A stretch of DNA of 64,000 bases. Source: Shouchella clausii (lineage in GTDB: Bacteria; Bacillota; Bacilli; Bacillales; Bacillaceae_D). The notes under the pieces were generated by a model. The model did no database searches. It was given only the letters and a program-made list of their open reading frames with translations, and was not told the DNA's origin. The translations under genes were made by a program, and so were the position numbers. Below, in pieces: positions 17,550-25,251 of this stretch. The number at the start of each line of letters is the position of its first letter. Position 1 is the first letter of the stretch. Location: assembly GCF_001598215.1 (NCBI RefSeq), contig NZ_BCXJ01000004.1:1-64000 (forward strand), read 5' to 3'.

Positions 17550-19028
17550 ATGGGACACGACCAAGAACAAACCCCGTTATTTACGGGTTTAACCGAATAT
17601 GCCAAAAAAGAGCCAATCCCTTTTCATATACCAGGCCATAAACGAGGAGCAGGCATGGACGCAGATTTTCGCACTTTTATAGGTGAAGAAGCGCTGTCCA
17701 TTGACTTGATTAACATTGCACCTCTCGATGACTTACATCATCCTCATGGCATTATCGACCAATCTCAGCAATTGGCAGCCAAAGCATTTGGAGCTGATTA
17801 TACATTTTTCTCTGTACAAGGTACAAGCGGGGCAATCATGACCATGATTATGAGCGTTTGTGGGCCTGGTGATAAAATTATTGTCCCCCGCAACGTTCAT
17901 AAATCCATTATGTCTGCGATTATTTTTTGTGGGGCATTGCCTGTGTTTATCCATCCAGAACTCGACTTCGAACTTGGGATTGCTCACGGGGTGGCAACGG
18001 AGTCTGTTGCTAAAGCAATACGCACGCATCCTGACGCAAAAGCTGTCCTTGTTATTAACCCTACTTACTACGGGTTTACTTGCGATTTAAAAGCGATTGT
18101 TGAATTAGCCCATCAAGCAGGCATTCCTGTACTTGTTGATGAAGCACATGGCGTACACATCCATTTTAATGAGCGGCTGCCGCTAAGCGCGATGCAGGCA
18201 GGAGCAGACATGGCAGCAACGAGCGTCCATAAATTAGGAGGTTCGCTTACACAAAGCTCCGTCTTAAATGTTCGTTCCGGGCTTGTATCGGTTGAACATA
18301 CAACGGCCGTTATGAGCATGCTGACAACAACCTCGACTTCTTATTTACTGCTTGCCTCCCTGGATGCGGCGAGAAAACATTTGGCTACAAAAGGAGCACA
18401 ACTCCTTGACGAGGCAATCGACTTGTCGATTTGGATGCGCCATGCAATTAATGAGATTGATGGCCTCTACTGCCTTGGCAGCGAAAAACTCCATGGGTCT
18501 GCCGTATTTTCCCATGATCCCACGAAGCTGTTAATATCTTTAAAAGGCTTAAACATTTCTGGTTTTGCCGCAGAAGTTTGGCTACGGGACCATTATAACA
18601 TTGAAGTTGAGCTTTCCGACTTGTACAATATTCTTTGCATCGTTACCATTGGCGATACAGAGGAAAAGCTTGCTTTGTTGCTAAGAGCCTTAACGCAACT
18701 AGCGATTGAATTTTCTTCAACGGCAAATCGTTGTGCGTCTTTACCCGTCCATGTCGCCAATATTCCAACGCTTGCCCTTTCGCCCCGTGAAGCCTTTTAT
18801 GCGCAAACAGAAACAGTGCCATTCGATGAATCAGTTGGCCGGATTATTGCCGAGTTTATTATGGTCTATCCTCCAGGCATCCCCATTCTTAGTCCAGGGG
18901 AGTTGATCAGTGAAGAAAACCTCGCCTATGTGAAAGAAAACTTGAAAGCGGGCCTTCCTGTCCAAGGTCCAGAAGATGCTACACTCTCCAACCTGAAAGT
19001 GATTAAAGAGCAGCGCGCCATTAGATAA
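17550..19028 (+). CDS. speA: arginine/ornithine/lysine decarboxylase (SpeA type)
   Basis: This is a PLP-dependent fold-I decarboxylase. In Bacillus SpeA converts arginine to agmatine, the first step of spermidine synthesis. The 492-residue protein shows FHIPGHKRGAG, VQGTSGAIMTMI, VLVDEAHGVHIHF (PLP-binding Asp) and the Schiff-base lysine in TSVHKLGGSLTQSS (about residue 228), followed by the C-terminal domain with IIAEFIMVYPPGIPILSPGE. The ATG at 17550 follows GAGGTGG at 5 nt. The name is by family and by position next to yktA; arginine specificity is inferred. A terminator follows. Confidence 0.93.
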   Translation: MGHDQEQTPLFTGLTEYAKKEPIPFHIPGHKRGAGMDADFRTFIGEEALSIDLINIAPLDDLHHPHGIIDQSQQLAAKAFGADYTFFSVQGTSGAIMTMIMSVCGPGDKIIVPRNVHKSIMSAIIFCGALPVFIHPELDFELGIAHGVATESVAKAIRTHPDAKAVLVINPTYYGFTCDLKAIVELAHQAGIPVLVDEAHGVHIHFNERLPLSAMQAGADMAATSVHKLGGSLTQSSVLNVRSGLVSVEHTTAVMSMLTTTSTSYLLLASLDAARKHLATKGAQLLDEAIDLSIWMRHAINEIDGLYCLGSEKLHGSAVFSHDPTKLLISLKGLNISGFAAEVWLRDHYNIEVELSDLYNILCIVTIGDTEEKLALLLRALTQLAIEFSSTANRCASLPVHVANIPTLALSPREAFYAQTETVPFDESVGRIIAEFIMVYPPGIPILSPGELISEENLAYVKENLKAGLPVQGPEDATLSNLKVIKEQRAIR

Positions 19029-19076
19029 AACGTACGTGCGCGTTGCTAGCGCTAATTGACAACAGGGAGTCGCAAA

Positions 19077-19116
19077 AAGCGTGCTGAAAATATCCGATTT
19101 TCAGCACGCTTATTTG
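19077..19116 (+). terminator. terminator after speA
   Basis: A 15-bp stem (19077-19091 with 19097-19111), AAGCGTGCTGAAAAT/ATTTTCAGCACGCTT, has a 5-nt loop and an imperfect T-rich tail. It also lies just past the converging protease gene. Confidence 0.85.
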
Positions 19117-19128
19117 CTGTTGTTCTAT

Positions 19129-20484
19129 TTAATTTGCATAAAAAACTAATTTGTCTCTAAGCTCTTCTTCATTTTCTGCCTCCATTAGCGATAAGGCGCT
19201 GTCACCGTAAGAATCTGCGTAATAAGGGTCTGCCCCGTAGTCAAGCAAAAGCAAGGCTGTCTCATAGTCATTGTAATAAACGGCGGAAACGAGAGGGCTG
19301 TCATCTTGAAAATAATCATTTGGATCCGCCCCCGCCTCAAGAAGCAATTCTACTAGCTCTTTGTTTTCATAAAAGGTTGCATGATAGAGGAGTGAGTTCC
19401 CAGAACTATCCGTTTCGTTAACGTCAAAATCGCCCGTTTGCAAAAGTTGTTTCACTTTTGCATTGTCTTCTGCAATGACAGCCTGGAACAATGGCGACTT
19501 GTCGCTAGAACTTCTATCGACGCTGCTCCCAGTATTTGTAGTATCCGTGCTGCTCCAATCATTCAATTGCTCGTACCCACTAGAAAATGATGGATCGAGT
19601 TCATCAGCAAACGACCCATACATGATCGAGCCGAACACAATCGAGAGCAGGACTGCACCATATATAAGCGCGCCAACAACAACGATCAATCCAACTCCGA
19701 GAGCAATAACACCGCTCTTTTGTCTATAAATGTTGGCTCCTTGTTCGTTGGCAAACACAGCAATCGATTGAATTCGTTTTGGTAGCCTCGGATGTGTCGA
19801 CAACACTTCACTAAGCCAGATCGCTCCATTTGAATCTGTTTCAATTTGTTGCCTGAACGCTTCCTCATTTAACTCTGGCGCTAAACGTTTGCCAACGCTA
19901 AAAATCGCTAAAGCTCTTTTTGCTGCGGCAACATTCCCTGTAAAATAAGCAGCAGCACGGTCGCATGTATACTCACATGAGCGGCTATACGCTTGTGCCA
20001 AAAAAGGAATGAGCTTAGCTGGAGCAATAAGGACATTTTTCCAAACATGATTGCGTTTAATATGGGTCAATTCGTGAGCGATAATAAAATCGAGTTCCGC
20101 TTCACCAGCTTCCCTGGCAAGATCAAATACGTCAGAGGTGAGTAAAATCATATGCTTGCCCCAAAAGCGCGTTGCGAATGCGTTCATTAATCCTTCTGCT
20201 TCAATGACAAACACATCAGGTACTTTCTCGACTCCCATTTTCTTTGAAATCGCGACCACACGCTCATAGACATCGCCAAATTGATGCTCATGAATTCGGA
20301 CGCCGTTTCCACGGATAGAACCGGTTGCTAATAATTGAGTGACATACAAGACCGCAAAGACAGCCAATACAATACCGATGCCAATAACGGAAATGACTGC
20401 AAGTAGGTATACTAGAATGCTAAATAAGAGGCAAATAATAAAATAAGGGGTTTCTCGTGGTGACTGAATAGTTGATTCATTCAC
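19129..20484 (-). CDS. membrane M48-family metalloprotease fused to ankyrin repeats
   Basis: This is a predicted zinc protease of the HtpX/Ste24 (M48) type with an added C-terminal ankyrin module. From the GTG at 20484 (AGAAGGAAG at 6-7 nt) the 451-residue protein has: a membrane hairpin (14-52); the protease domain with zinc motif HELTH (137-141) and third ligand Glu in CEYTCDRAA (about 171); another hydrophobic segment (258-290); a Ser/Thr/Asp-rich linker (295-328); and about three ankyrin repeats (329-440; PLFQAVIAEDNAKVKQLL, ELVELLLEAGADPND, TALLLLDYGADP). The ankyrin part suggests a dedicated partner or substrate adaptor; that is inference. The frame upstream to 20556 lacks a ribosome site. 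Promoter TTGTGT-17-TATACT precedes it. Confidence 0.88.
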   Translation of the reverse strand: MNESTIQSPRETPYFIICLLFSILVYLLAVISVIGIGIVLAVFAVLYVTQLLATGSIRGNGVRIHEHQFGDVYERVVAISKKMGVEKVPDVFVIEAEGLMNAFATRFWGKHMILLTSDVFDLAREAGEAELDFIIAHELTHIKRNHVWKNVLIAPAKLIPFLAQAYSRSCEYTCDRAAAYFTGNVAAAKRALAIFSVGKRLAPELNEEAFRQQIETDSNGAIWLSEVLSTHPRLPKRIQSIAVFANEQGANIYRQKSGVIALGVGLIVVVGALIYGAVLLSIVFGSIMYGSFADELDPSFSSGYEQLNDWSSTDTTNTGSSVDRSSSDKSPLFQAVIAEDNAKVKQLLQTGDFDVNETDSSGNSLLYHATFYENKELVELLLEAGADPNDYFQDDSPLVSAVYYNDYETALLLLDYGADPYYADSYGDSALSLMEAENEEELRDKLVFYAN

Positions 20485-20527
20485 TTGGTTCTTCCTTCTT
20501 TCCTCATGGTGATATTGAACGTTATTT

Positions 20528-20556
20528 AGTATACGATTCGATAAATAGTGACACAA
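20528..20556 (-). promoter_or_regulatory. sigma-A promoter of the M48-ankyrin gene
   Basis: On the minus strand TTGTGT, 17 nt and TATACT (-10 at 20528-20533) lie about 45 nt before the GTG start. A nearby TTGACG-17-TATTTA is an alternative. Confidence 0.5.
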
Positions 20557-20614
20557 TCCAGCGTCGTCAAATTTTAGAAATACTTTAGAACTCGCCTAAA
20601 TACCTAGACCTATA

Positions 20615-20667
20615 GAATTAGTTAAATAGAATTTTTTCGAAAATATAACATTCATTCTATCTAATTC
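20615..20667. repeat. interrupted inverted repeat upstream of the M48-ankyrin gene
   Basis: GAATTAG-4 nt-ATAGAAT (20615-20632) is matched by ATTCTATCTAATTC (20654-20667) across an AT-rich loop with a T6 tract. Fourteen bases pair, with one 4-nt bulge. It may be an operator or the end of the SR1-side transcript. Confidence 0.4.
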
Positions 20668-20710
20668 GTATGGTTCTTTCTTTTAAAAGCCTTAGCTTAT
20701 ACGTAAACAG

Positions 20711-20745
20711 AAAAAGACACCTTGCAGTCATACTGGCAAGGTGTC
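20711..20745 (-). terminator. terminator of the SR1-like RNA
   Basis: A 10-bp stem (20736-20745 with 20716-20725), GACACCTTGC/GCAAGGTGTC, with a 10-nt loop is followed by TTTTT on the minus strand. Confidence 0.88.
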
Positions 20746-20754
20746 CATCATCGT

Positions 20755-20889
20755 TTATTTTTTTGTGAGCGTTTCAGTAGCTTGTTGTTGGCAACGTGAG
20801 CAAGATGATACCGCGTACAAACGGCTGACTTTTTCCCCTTCGAAATGCTCCACGGCTTCATTACAATGTTGGCAAACAATTGTACCCAC
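20755..20889 (-). CDS. sr1P: SR1P, GapA-binding peptide encoded by SR1
   Basis: This 44-residue peptide starts MGTIVCQHCNEAVEHFEGEK and ends in a basic tail, with two cysteine pairs (CQHC near residue 6, CSRC near residue 30). The MGTIVCQ...HFE.EKV..LY pattern is that of SR1P, which in B. subtilis binds glyceraldehyde-3-phosphate dehydrogenase GapA and promotes RNase J1 activity. I prefer the GTG at 20889, because GAGGAG lies 8 nt upstream and it gives the conserved N-terminus; the ATG at 20895 is only 2 nt from that site. RNase J1 is encoded in this window too. A longer frame on the same strand (20748-20957) is a shadow. Confidence 0.82.
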   Translation of the reverse strand: MGTIVCQHCNEAVEHFEGEKVSRLYAVSSCSRCQQQATETLTKK

Positions 20890-20913
20890 TTGCATCGCTC
20901 CTCTTCATTAGAT

Positions 20914-20927
20914 TGAAATCGCTTTCT
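20914..20927 (-). promoter_or_regulatory. cre-like site (CcpA) in the SR1 leader
   Basis: The minus-strand sequence AGAAAGCGATTTCA differs from the cre consensus TGWAANCGNTNWCA at one position. It lies between the promoter and the SR1P start, suitable for a roadblock by CcpA under glucose. SR1 of B. subtilis is glycolytically repressed through CcpN and CcpA. Confidence 0.6.
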
Positions 20928-20940
20928 ATCGCTTATGTTT

Positions 20941-20969
20941 ATAATAGTATGGCTCATTTATTTCGTCAA
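20941..20969 (-). promoter_or_regulatory. sigma-A promoter of the SR1-like RNA
   Basis: On the minus strand TTGACG (20964-20969), a 17-nt spacer and TATTAT (20941-20946) make a good vegetative promoter. Confidence 0.72.
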
Positions 20970-20989
20970 GGCTCTTTAGCATGTCACAT

Positions 20990-21023
20990 TAAAAATAAAT
21001 AAGCCACCCAGTTCGGGTGGCTT
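20990..21023 (-). terminator. terminator after polysaccharide deacetylase
   Basis: Stem AAGCCACCC/GGGTGGCTT (9 bp, loop of 5) with the minus-strand tail TTATTTATTTTT. Confidence 0.88.
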
Positions 21024-21028
21024 GAGAG

Positions 21029-21853
21029 TTAGTTTAATTGTGCAGGGTCAACAAAGTCATAGCCTTTGTCTCGCAAACCAGTAACAATTTCTTCAAGAGC
21101 GCCTGCCGTCCATTCACGGTCGTGCATTAATAAATTAGCGCCATTGGTAAGAAGTTCAGTATGAACCATAATGTCGGCGATAGCTTCTTCACTCTGGTAT
21201 TCGCTTTCCCAATCATAGCCATATGTCCAATTCATGTTTAGCATTCCTTCTTCCTCAACAAGGCTACGGGAGTACTCCGTATTAATGCCATGAGGAGCCC
21301 TGAAAAAACGGGGGCGTTCGCCAATCACTTCTTCGATTCGGTTATTTAGCTCGACGATTTCCTGCTGCTGCACTTCCTCCCCCACATCATCAAGCTTTTG
21401 ATGGCTCATTGTATGATTGCCGATGGCAAATCCCATTTCATGAATTTGTTTTAGTTCATCCGCGCCTTCTTCATCTTCAATAAAATGGCCATTAACAAAA
21501 AAGATTGCCGGCACGTCGAGCTCTTCCAGTGTTTGCGCCATTTCGAGCCCGTATGCGTCAGGAGCATCATCAATGGTTAGAAGCACCACTTTTTCATTAG
21601 CGTCTGTACCTTCGATCGGCTCGACTGTCCAACTGTTTGAATTGATTTTGTATAAAGGCTCAATATCCTGCTCTTCGACTTCATTTTCTTTTTCTGCCTT
21701 TTCAATATCCTCGCTGCTATTTTCATCATCTGTAAAAGCGTGCTCTTTGTCGCTTTCGTTTGCCTCTGTCGCCGTTTGCAATGAGTTATCGGACTCATTT
21801 CCACAAGCTGTTAGCACGAGCAAGCAGACGGGAACTGCCACCCATTTTTTCAT
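21029..21853 (-). CDS. polysaccharide deacetylase lipoprotein
   Basis: This is a secreted, lipid-anchored NodB-family (CE4) deacetylase, likely acting on peptidoglycan or another wall glycan. From the ATG at 21853 (GGGGAGGAAG at 7 nt) the 274-residue protein has lipobox LTAC at about residue 17 and a long acidic linker (about 20-75). The NodB domain follows with TIDDAP (metal/base Asp pair), HxxxH metal ligands in GNHTMSH, RFFRAPHG and LLMHDREW. The TFDDGP motif is changed to TIDDAP but both Asp remain. The acidic linker is usual for surface proteins of alkaliphiles. The frame upstream to 22084 has no start signal. Confidence 0.92.
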   Translation of the reverse strand: MKKWVAVPVCLLVLTACGNESDNSLQTATEANESDKEHAFTDDENSSEDIEKAEKENEVEEQDIEPLYKINSNSWTVEPIEGTDANEKVVLLTIDDAPDAYGLEMAQTLEELDVPAIFFVNGHFIEDEEGADELKQIHEMGFAIGNHTMSHQKLDDVGEEVQQQEIVELNNRIEEVIGERPRFFRAPHGINTEYSRSLVEEEGMLNMNWTYGYDWESEYQSEEAIADIMVHTELLTNGANLLMHDREWTAGALEEIVTGLRDKGYDFVDPAQLN

Positions 21854-22006
21854 ATTGCTTCTTCCTCCCCTTTCAGTTGTAGCCATGTTAGCAAAGATTG
21901 CCTTCATTCGACAACTGTAAGGCCAGTGATTTTTATAAATTGCGTTTATTTGCCCAAAAAAACGGGTATGATAAAGCGATTGCGATGAAAATCGGCGTAT
22001 CTTCCC

Positions 22007-22035
22007 TTGGATTGTTTGCCATCCTATGGTATGAT
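22007..22035 (+). promoter_or_regulatory. sigma-A promoter of the BCCT transporter
   Basis: TTGGAT (22007-22012), 17 nt and TATGAT (22030-22035), with the start codon about 40 bp downstream. Confidence 0.55.
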
Positions 22036-22075
22036 GACGACTTGTGGACAACAAGGAAAGGTTGAGATTGTACAT

Positions 22076-23722
22076 ATGAAACAAACAACTTCAGTATTTG
22101 GAATAGCCGTTGCAATTGCAAGCGCCTTTATCCTTTGGGGAGTATTCTTTCCTCAAAATATGGCGACCGTAATGGACTCCATCCAAGGCTTTATCTCATC
22201 TGAACTTGGTTGGTTCTATTTGCTCTCTGCCACTTTTTATGTAGGCGTGGGCATTTACTTAATTTTTAGCCCTTATGGAAGCATTAAACTTGGTAAACCT
22301 GAAGAGGAACCTCAATACAGTTATATGACATGGTTTGCGTTTCTTTTTACAGCTGGCATGGGTATCGGCCTTGTTTTTTGGGGAGCGGCCGAACCTCTAT
22401 CCCATTACTTTTCACCACCAGACGCTGCACCAGGCACACAAGACGCAGCTGCCCAGGCGATGCGGTATGCGATCTTTCATTGGGGAATCCACCCATGGGC
22501 AATCTATGCCGTTGTGGCGTTAGCGCTTGCCTATTTTCAGTACCGCAAAGACGAGCCAGCTTTATTTAGCTCGACATTCCGCCCGCTTATTGGACACCGT
22601 ATAACAGGTCCGCTCGGCAAGCTAATTGACGTTTTTGTCGTGTTTGCGACTGTTTTCGGAACGGCGACATCGCTTGGTTTCGGAGCCGCGCAAATTACAG
22701 CCGGTCTTCGCTATTTGTTTCCTGCTTTAGGTACGTTTTCCGATAGTCTATTTCAGTTAGTCGTCATAGCGATTGTAACGGTCCTATTTAGTTTGTCGGC
22801 GGCAACGGGACTCGATAAAGGCATTCGCATATTAAGCAATTTAAATGTACGACTTGCTATTATTTTAATGGCCTTTATTTTGCTTTTAGGCCCGACCAGT
22901 CACATCATGGGCGTTTTTACACAAGGCATCGGCAGCTATGCACAAAACTTTTTTGGTATGAGTTTTAGTATGGATGTTTACAACCCCGAATCTTCTTGGG
23001 TGCAAGAATGGACATTGTTTTACTGGGCATGGTGGATTTCGTGGTCGCCTTTCGTTGGGGCCTTTATTGCCCGTGTTTCACGGGGGCGCACAATCCGCGA
23101 GTTTGTTATTGGCGTCATTGCACTACCTTCTTTGTTCGGCGCTTTTTGGTTTAGTGTATTTGGCGGCTCTAGCATCTATTTTGAAAACGAAACAGGTGCC
23201 CTTTATGGCCAAATGCAAACAGGCGGCACGGAAATGGCTTTGTTTGCTTTGCTTGAGCAATTCCCATTAACCTTTTTCGTTTCCATTCTTACCGTCATTC
23301 TGATCGCCTCCTTTTTTGTAACATCAGCCGACTCAGCAACTGTTGTGCTCGGTATGCAGACAACCGGTGGCCTTCTAAACCCGCCTAATGCTGTAAAGTT
23401 GGTGTGGGGCATTATTATTTCTGGAACAGCCTCTGTGCTATTGGTGACAAGCGAACAAGGTTTGGCAGCGCTGCAAACGGCATCGATTATTGGGGCTTTT
23501 CCGTTTGCTGTGATTATTATTTTAATGATCGTGTCGCTTTTTAAGGAGCTTCGCAATGAAAAAGCAGCACTGGCAGTTAACCGTGAACGACTCCGGCAAG
23601 AGCGCCTAGCTTTGCGTAATGAACGGGAGCGCATCAAACGGGAACAGATGTTGCTTCGCAAAGAACAGCAAAAACTTCGGCAACTACAAAAAGACAAAAA
23701 GAAGGACAGAAAAAAAGACTGA
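22076..23722 (+). CDS. BCCT-family glycine betaine/choline-type transporter
   Basis: This is a Na+-coupled osmoprotectant transporter in the cytoplasmic membrane, likely for glycine betaine or a related compound (OpuD/BetP family). Twelve membrane helices are predicted. The signature region WTLFYWAWWISWSPFVGAFI and FTAGMGIGLVFWGAAEPLSHY are clear. The ATG at 22076 follows AAGGAAAGG at a long 14 nt; no better start is in frame. The last 60 residues form a highly charged helix (KELRNEKAALAVNRERLRQE and on) ending KKDKKKDRKKD, longer than I recall for OpuD. In BetP the charged C-terminal helix senses osmotic stress, so a similar role is plausible. Confidence 0.93.
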   Translation: MKQTTSVFGIAVAIASAFILWGVFFPQNMATVMDSIQGFISSELGWFYLLSATFYVGVGIYLIFSPYGSIKLGKPEEEPQYSYMTWFAFLFTAGMGIGLVFWGAAEPLSHYFSPPDAAPGTQDAAAQAMRYAIFHWGIHPWAIYAVVALALAYFQYRKDEPALFSSTFRPLIGHRITGPLGKLIDVFVVFATVFGTATSLGFGAAQITAGLRYLFPALGTFSDSLFQLVVIAIVTVLFSLSAATGLDKGIRILSNLNVRLAIILMAFILLLGPTSHIMGVFTQGIGSYAQNFFGMSFSMDVYNPESSWVQEWTLFYWAWWISWSPFVGAFIARVSRGRTIREFVIGVIALPSLFGAFWFSVFGGSSIYFENETGALYGQMQTGGTEMALFALLEQFPLTFFVSILTVILIASFFVTSADSATVVLGMQTTGGLLNPPNAVKLVWGIIISGTASVLLVTSEQGLAALQTASIIGAFPFAVIIILMIVSLFKELRNEKAALAVNRERLRQERLALRNERERIKREQMLLRKEQQKLRQLQKDKKKDRKKD

Positions 23723-23730
23723 CTTGGTGT

Positions 23731-23766
23731 GCTCCTAGATGTAATGGATCTGGGGGCTTTTTTTTC
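23731..23766 (+). terminator. terminator after the BCCT gene
   Basis: An imperfect 10-bp stem, GCTCCTAGAT/ATCTGGGGGC, is followed by T8. Confidence 0.75.
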
Positions 23767-23892
23767 GAGATTTACAATCGATTCACAGTCATTTTACATT
23801 TGTATGACGCTAAAAAAAGACCGTTTTTCTTGTGCTAAAATGGATTTCAGTTACTGCTGCGACCACGTATCAAACAAAAAAGGAGGAGAAGA

Positions 23893-24279
23893 ATGCAAAA
23901 TAAAGGGTTATGCCTTATGCTCATCGGCTGTTTCATCTTTTTTCTGCAAGGCTGTTCAATTTTCCCCGCCTTTTCGTCTCCTCAACTCCATTCTAATGAG
24001 AAAGAGGATCGCGTCACGCTTATTTTCTCTGATCCCGACAGGCTTTCAGATGAAGCCAATTACTATGACGCGGTGTTAGCAGTTCAACAAGATTTAGGAG
24101 AACAGGTTACAGAGTTAGTCGTTTGTGACGCAAGCGAGCGCCATATTATCAACTATTATGACATAGATGAATTTCCTGCAATGCTTGTTTATAAAGGCAA
24201 TGACGAAAAATTGCGTATCTCCGGCAAGCACAACATAAAAGATCTATACGCCCGGCTTGAAGGAGCCTTAAAACAATAA
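23893..24279 (+). CDS. small lipoprotein with thioredoxin-like C-terminus
   Basis: This 128-residue protein carries a lipoprotein signal (LQGC at about residue 21). The C-terminal part, DIDEFPAMLVYKGNDEKLRISG, has the cis-Pro-strand-turn-Gly pattern of thioredoxin folds, but there is no CxxC pair, so it should not be a redox enzyme. The ATG is 6 nt after GGAGG. It is flanked by terminators and reads as a single gene. I do not recognise the family; the thioredoxin resemblance is inference. Confidence 0.72.
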   Translation: MQNKGLCLMLIGCFIFFLQGCSIFPAFSSPQLHSNEKEDRVTLIFSDPDRLSDEANYYDAVLAVQQDLGEQVTELVVCDASERHIINYYDIDEFPAMLVYKGNDEKLRISGKHNIKDLYARLEGALKQ

Positions 24280-24280
24280 A

Positions 24281-24322
24281 AGAGCAAAGCCACCGCGAAA
24301 AGCGTTGGTTTTGCTCTTTTTG
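24281..24322. terminator. bidirectional terminator, lipoprotein / opp operon
   Basis: A 16-nt imperfect stem (24281-24296 with 24302-24317), AGAGCAAA.../...TTTGCTCT, has T-runs on both sides. Confidence 0.85.
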
Positions 24323-24327
24323 CTCGA

Positions 24328-25239
24328 CTATGCTTTTGAATCAAATGCGTCCCGGAGACCATCACCAATAAAGTTAATGGAAAGAACAGTAAGCAAGATG
24401 CACAATCCAGGGGGCAACCAAGCCTCTGGATTATTGCGTAGCAGACGGACGCTTTGTGCTTCTGTTAGCATATTCCCCCATGTCGGTGTAGGTTGAGGGA
24501 CGCCGAAACCGATGAAGCTTAAGGCGGATTCGGCGACAATCATCGTCGCCATGACAATCGTCGCATTAACGATGATCGGTCCGACCGCGTTCGGCAAAAA
24601 ATGCTTACGGATGATACGCCAATCGGAACAGCCAATACTTCGCGCACTTAAAACATAGTCCTTTTCTCGGATTGAAAGAAACGTTCCTCGTAAAATTCGG
24701 CAAACTTGCGGCCAGGATGTAATCGCGATAACGAGAATAAAAATCGGCACTGTCGTCCGTTCAAGAATCGCTACAATCGTCATAAACAGCAAAATGAATG
24801 GGAAAATAAGGACAATGTCCGTAAAACGCATAATGACAGAATCGATTTTCCCGCCATAATAACCAGCAATCGAACCAAGTGTTCCACCAATTAACACCGT
24901 AAACAACATCGCAAAAAAGCCAACCGTAAGGGATATTCTGGCGCCATAGACAAGCCTTGAAAAGTTATCACGGCCAGAACCGTCTGTGCCTAGCCAGTTT
25001 TCGCTATCTGCTTTCGCTTCGATTTTGGTGAGCTGGGAAGCGGTTGGATCATGTGTCGCAATGACATCAGCAAAAATAGCAACCAACACCATAAAAGATA
25101 AAAAAGCAATGCCGGCAAGAGCCAATTTATTTTTGCGAAACCGGCGAAAAGCAAGGACTGTAGGGCTGACGCTTTTTTCCTCTGGCATTGCTGGAGTCGG
25201 AGGGGACACACTCGGTGTTTCATTTAATCTCGGTTCCAT
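24328..25239 (-). CDS. oppC: peptide ABC transporter permease (OppC/DppC type)
   Basis: This is an inner-membrane permease of 303 residues with a Pro-rich cytosolic N-terminus, a first helix (about 40-62, LALAGIAFLSFMVLVAIFADV) and five further helices. ENWLGTDGSGRDNFSRLVYGA and the EAA loop ARSIGCSDWRIIRKHFLPNA identify the OppC/DppC family. The ATG lies 8 nt after GAGGTG and 12 nt after the oppB stop. It is the last gene of the five-gene operon D-F-A-B-C. Peptide import is inferred from the set; Ni or other substrates are possible. Confidence 0.93.
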   Translation of the reverse strand: MEPRLNETPSVSPPTPAMPEEKSVSPTVLAFRRFRKNKLALAGIAFLSFMVLVAIFADVIATHDPTASQLTKIEAKADSENWLGTDGSGRDNFSRLVYGARISLTVGFFAMLFTVLIGGTLGSIAGYYGGKIDSVIMRFTDIVLIFPFILLFMTIVAILERTTVPIFILVIAITSWPQVCRILRGTFLSIREKDYVLSARSIGCSDWRIIRKHFLPNAVGPIIVNATIVMATMIVAESALSFIGFGVPQPTPTWGNMLTEAQSVRLLRNNPEAWLPPGLCILLTVLSINFIGDGLRDAFDSKA

Positions 25240-25251
25240 TTTTCGTTCACC

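Larger units (their letters stand above)
20711..20935 (-). ncRNA. sr1: SR1-like dual-function small RNA
   Basis: This is a small independent transcription unit: a sigma-A promoter at 20941-20969, a near-perfect cre site, a 44-codon SR1P frame with ribosome site and a strong terminator. In B. subtilis the RNA SR1 base-pairs with ahrC mRNA and also encodes SR1P; it sits between pdhD and speA. Here it lies between speA and pdhD too, though more genes intervene. The base-pairing role is inferred; only the peptide frame and signals are seen. The 5-prime end is an estimate from the promoter. Confidence 0.72.

Noticed and set aside
20748-20957. 69-residue minus-strand open frame
   Set aside because: It overlaps SR1P in another frame, has no ribosome site and a composition unlike a protein; SR1P explains the locus.
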